This document shows positions 6,287 to 7,682 of a stretch of 7,682 nt of DNA, one piece after another. The translations under genes and the position numbers were made by a program. Positions within the stretch are counted from its first letter, which is position 1, and every line of letters starts with the position of its first letter. Under the pieces are notes generated by a model. It had not been told where the DNA came from. It was given only the letters and a program-made list of their open reading frames with translations, and did not search any database. The stretch comes from Clostridia bacterium (GTDB lineage Bacteria; Bacillota; Clostridia; Oscillospirales; CAG-272), in assembly GCA_017453085.1 (NCBI GenBank), contig JAFTKV010000206.1, forward strand, positions 1 to 7,682, in the 5' to 3' direction.

Positions 6287-6356
6287 GTTCTTGGAGATTC
6301 CAAAGAACCTTCTTACAAGAAGGTTCTTTGGCGGGTTCCAAGGGCAGCGCCCTTGG
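6287..6356. repeat. Two-hairpin palindromic repeat in the gdhA 3' untranslated region
   Basis: Two perfect inverted repeats lie side by side. The first pairs CCAAAGAACCTTCTT (6300-6314) with its complement at 6317-6331, giving a practical 14-bp stem with a TACA loop. The second pairs CCAAGGGC (6338-6345) with GCCCTTGG (6349-6356) around a 3-base loop and abuts the gdhA stop codon. In addition, GTTCTTGG at 6287-6294 can pair with CCAAAGAAC (6300-6308) as an alternative stem with one bulge. Neither hairpin has a following T-run, so they are not ordinary terminators. The arrangement resembles dispersed REP-like or MITE-like palindromes common in Clostridia genomes. Only one copy is present in this window, so the repeat status is inferred. 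Confidence 0.6.
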
Positions 6357-7682
6357 TTATACCACGCCCTGCGCGATCATAGCGGATGCGATCTTCTCAA
6401 AGCCGGCGATGTTGGCACCTGCCACCAGGTCACCTTCCTTGCCGTACTTCTTAGCGGCGTCGTAAGCGTTGTGGAAGATACCGATCATGATCTGCTTCAG
6501 CTTGGCGTCTACTTCCTCGAAGGTCCAGCTGTAACGCATGGAGTTCTGGGACATTTCCAGGCCGGAGGTAGCAACACCGCCTGCGTTGGATGCTTTTGCG
6601 GGAGCAAAGAGCAGACCTGCATTCTGGAAGGTAGCAATTGCATCGGGAGTGGAGGGCATATTTGCGCCCTCAGCCACTACCTGCACGCCGTTCTTCACCA
6701 GAATTGCTGCAGATTCGCCGTCGATTTCGTTCTGAGTAGCACAAGGCAGAGCGATGTCGCAAGGAATGGTCCAGATGCCCTTGCAGCCTACGGTGTAAAC
6801 GGAGCCGGGAACACGGTCAGCGTATACCGAAATACGAGCTCGCTCTACTTCCTTGATCTGCTTTACAACGTCCAGCTTGATACCTTCAGCATCGTAAATA
6901 TAGCCGTTGGAGTCGGAGAGAGCCACAACCTTGCCGCCCAGCTCCTGTGCCTTTTCGCAAGCGTAGATGGCAACGTTACCCGAGCCGGAGATAACGATGG
7001 TCTTGCCTGCAACCGAGTCGTTCTTCATACAGGACATCATTTCCTGAGTGAAGTACAGAAGACCGTAGCCGGTTGCTTCCTTACGCGCCAGAGAACCGCC
7101 GTAAGAAAGTCCCTTGCCGGTGAGCACGCCGGTGTACTGATTGGTCAGCTTCTTGTACTGACCGAACATATAGCCCACCTCACGTGCGCCTACGCCGATG
7201 TCACCTGCGGGAACGTCGGTGTCTGCGCCGATGTGACGGTAGAGCTCGTTCATAAAGGAGTGGCAGAAGCGCATGATCTCCATATCCGACTTGCCCTTGG
7301 GGTCGAAGTCGGAGCCACCCTTACCGCCGCCCATAGGCAGACCGGTCAGGCTGTTCTTGAAGCACTGCTCAAAGCCCAGGAACTTGATGATAGATGCGTT
7401 TACAGAAGGATGGAGACGGATACCGCCCTTGTAAGGACCGATGGCAGAGTTAAACTGCACACGGTAACCACGGTTCACGTGTACCTTGCCGGCATCGTCC
7501 ACCCACGGAACTCTGAACTGAATAAAGCGTTCGGGCTCAACGATGCGCTCTACAACGCCCAGAGCCTCCAGCTGAGGATTTGCCTCTACAACGGGCTCGA
7601 AGGATTCGAGAACTTCGGTAACTGCCTGAATGAATTCGGGCTCGTTGGCGTTCTTTGCAGCAACCTGGGCAAATACTTCATC
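6357..7682 (-). CDS. gdhA: Glutamate dehydrogenase, hexameric type, 5'-truncated by the window edge
   Basis: This enzyme reversibly aminates 2-oxoglutarate to glutamate with NAD(P)H in the cytoplasm. The visible frame has 441 residues, reading from the window edge (DEVFAQVAAKNANEPEF) to TAA at 6359-6357. Key residues are K85 in GPYKGGIR, K109 in FKNSLTG, catalytic K121 in PMGGGKGGSDF and D161 in PAGDIGVGAREVGYM. Each is four less than the number recalled for the Clostridium symbiosum enzyme (K89, K113, K125, D165), so about four N-terminal residues are missing. The Rossmann loop SGSGNVA and the following SDSNG resemble NADP-dependent enzymes more than the NAD-dependent C. symbiosum one, so NADP use is inferred. 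The C-terminus GANIAGFEKIASAMIAQGVV is intact. A GTG at 7502 is not the start, because the conserved reading continues upstream (FIQFRVPWVDD). glnN follows on the same strand after a terminator. Confidence 0.97.
   Translation of the reverse strand, partial: DEVFAQVAAKNANEPEFIQAVTEVLESFEPVVEANPQLEALGVVERIVEPERFIQFRVPWVDDAGKVHVNRGYRVQFNSAIGPYKGGIRLHPSVNASIIKFLGFEQCFKNSLTGLPMGGGKGGSDFDPKGKSDMEIMRFCHSFMNELYRHIGADTDVPAGDIGVGAREVGYMFGQYKKLTNQYTGVLTGKGLSYGGSLARKEATGYGLLYFTQEMMSCMKNDSVAGKTIVISGSGNVAIYACEKAQELGGKVVALSDSNGYIYDAEGIKLDVVKQIKEVERARISVYADRVPGSVYTVGCKGIWTIPCDIALPCATQNEIDGESAAILVKNGVQVVAEGANMPSTPDAIATFQNAGLLFAPAKASNAGGVATSGLEMSQNSMRYSWTFEEVDAKLKQIMIGIFHNAYDAAKKYGKEGDLVAGANIAGFEKIASAMIAQGVV

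Noticed and set aside
6070..6465. A 131-codon plus-strand open frame spanning the glnN-gdhA gap
   Set aside because: It crosses the glnN leader and promoter, the gdhA terminator and the palindromic repeat, and ends inside gdhA antisense; no ribosome site or recognisable domain supports it.
7500..7502. GTG at 7502 as the gdhA start
   Set aside because: The reading frame continues upstream to the window edge with conserved GDH sequence (ERFIQFRVPWVDD), so the gene is simply truncated by the window.
1..7682. CRISPR arrays, tRNA or rRNA genes, insertion sequences with transposase
   Set aside because: No regularly spaced direct repeats, tRNA-like cloverleaf or TTCRA arm, rRNA core sequence or transposase motif was seen on either strand.

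Overview
The window looks like chromosomal DNA from an anaerobic Firmicute, most likely a gut-type Clostridia member near the Oscillospirales/Ruminococcaceae. This is inferred from consensus sigma-A promoters (TTGACA-N17-TACAAT and TTGACA-N17-TATAAT), strong AGGAG-type ribosome binding sites, a type III glutamine synthetase, a clostridial-type hexameric glutamate dehydrogenase, a TagA-like glycosyltransferase and a zinc-ribbon/RCC1 membrane protein. GC content is moderate to high in genes and drops in the intergenic regions. Nothing points to a phage, plasmid or genomic island.

Layout, left half, plus strand. Positions 1-435 are RNase HI (rnhA), cut at its 5' end by the window edge. After 75 bases comes a GTG-started WecG/TagA/CpsF-family glycosyltransferase (511-1269). 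A clear promoter at 1296-1324 then drives an 858-residue membrane protein (1370-3946). Its domains, in order, are a basic N-terminus, a beta-rich domain, a four-cysteine zinc ribbon, an Ala/Pro/acidic linker, one transmembrane helix, six TPR-like helical repeats and seven RCC1-type beta-propeller blades. A strong bidirectional terminator (3950-3980) closes this gene and also faces the convergent glnN.

Layout, right half, minus strand. gdhA (7682-6357, missing only about four N-terminal residues) is transcribed toward glnN (6046-3989). Between them, 310 bases hold, in the minus-strand reading direction, a two-hairpin palindromic repeat directly after the gdhA stop, the gdhA terminator, a consensus promoter for glnN, and a leader of about 90 bases. 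The leader has a terminator-like hairpin followed by a U-tract and a second hairpin just before the glnN Shine-Dalgarno. glnN and gdhA together form an ammonia-assimilation pair: GDH makes glutamate from 2-oxoglutarate and ammonium, and GSIII makes glutamine from glutamate and ammonium. They appear to be separate transcription units.

Most of the window is ordinary housekeeping sequence. The parts most worth a second look are the uncharacterised zinc-ribbon/TM/TPR/seven-blade protein, the structured glnN leader (a possible attenuator), and the palindromic repeat in the gdhA 3' untranslated region. I do not see a convincing new multi-gene system.
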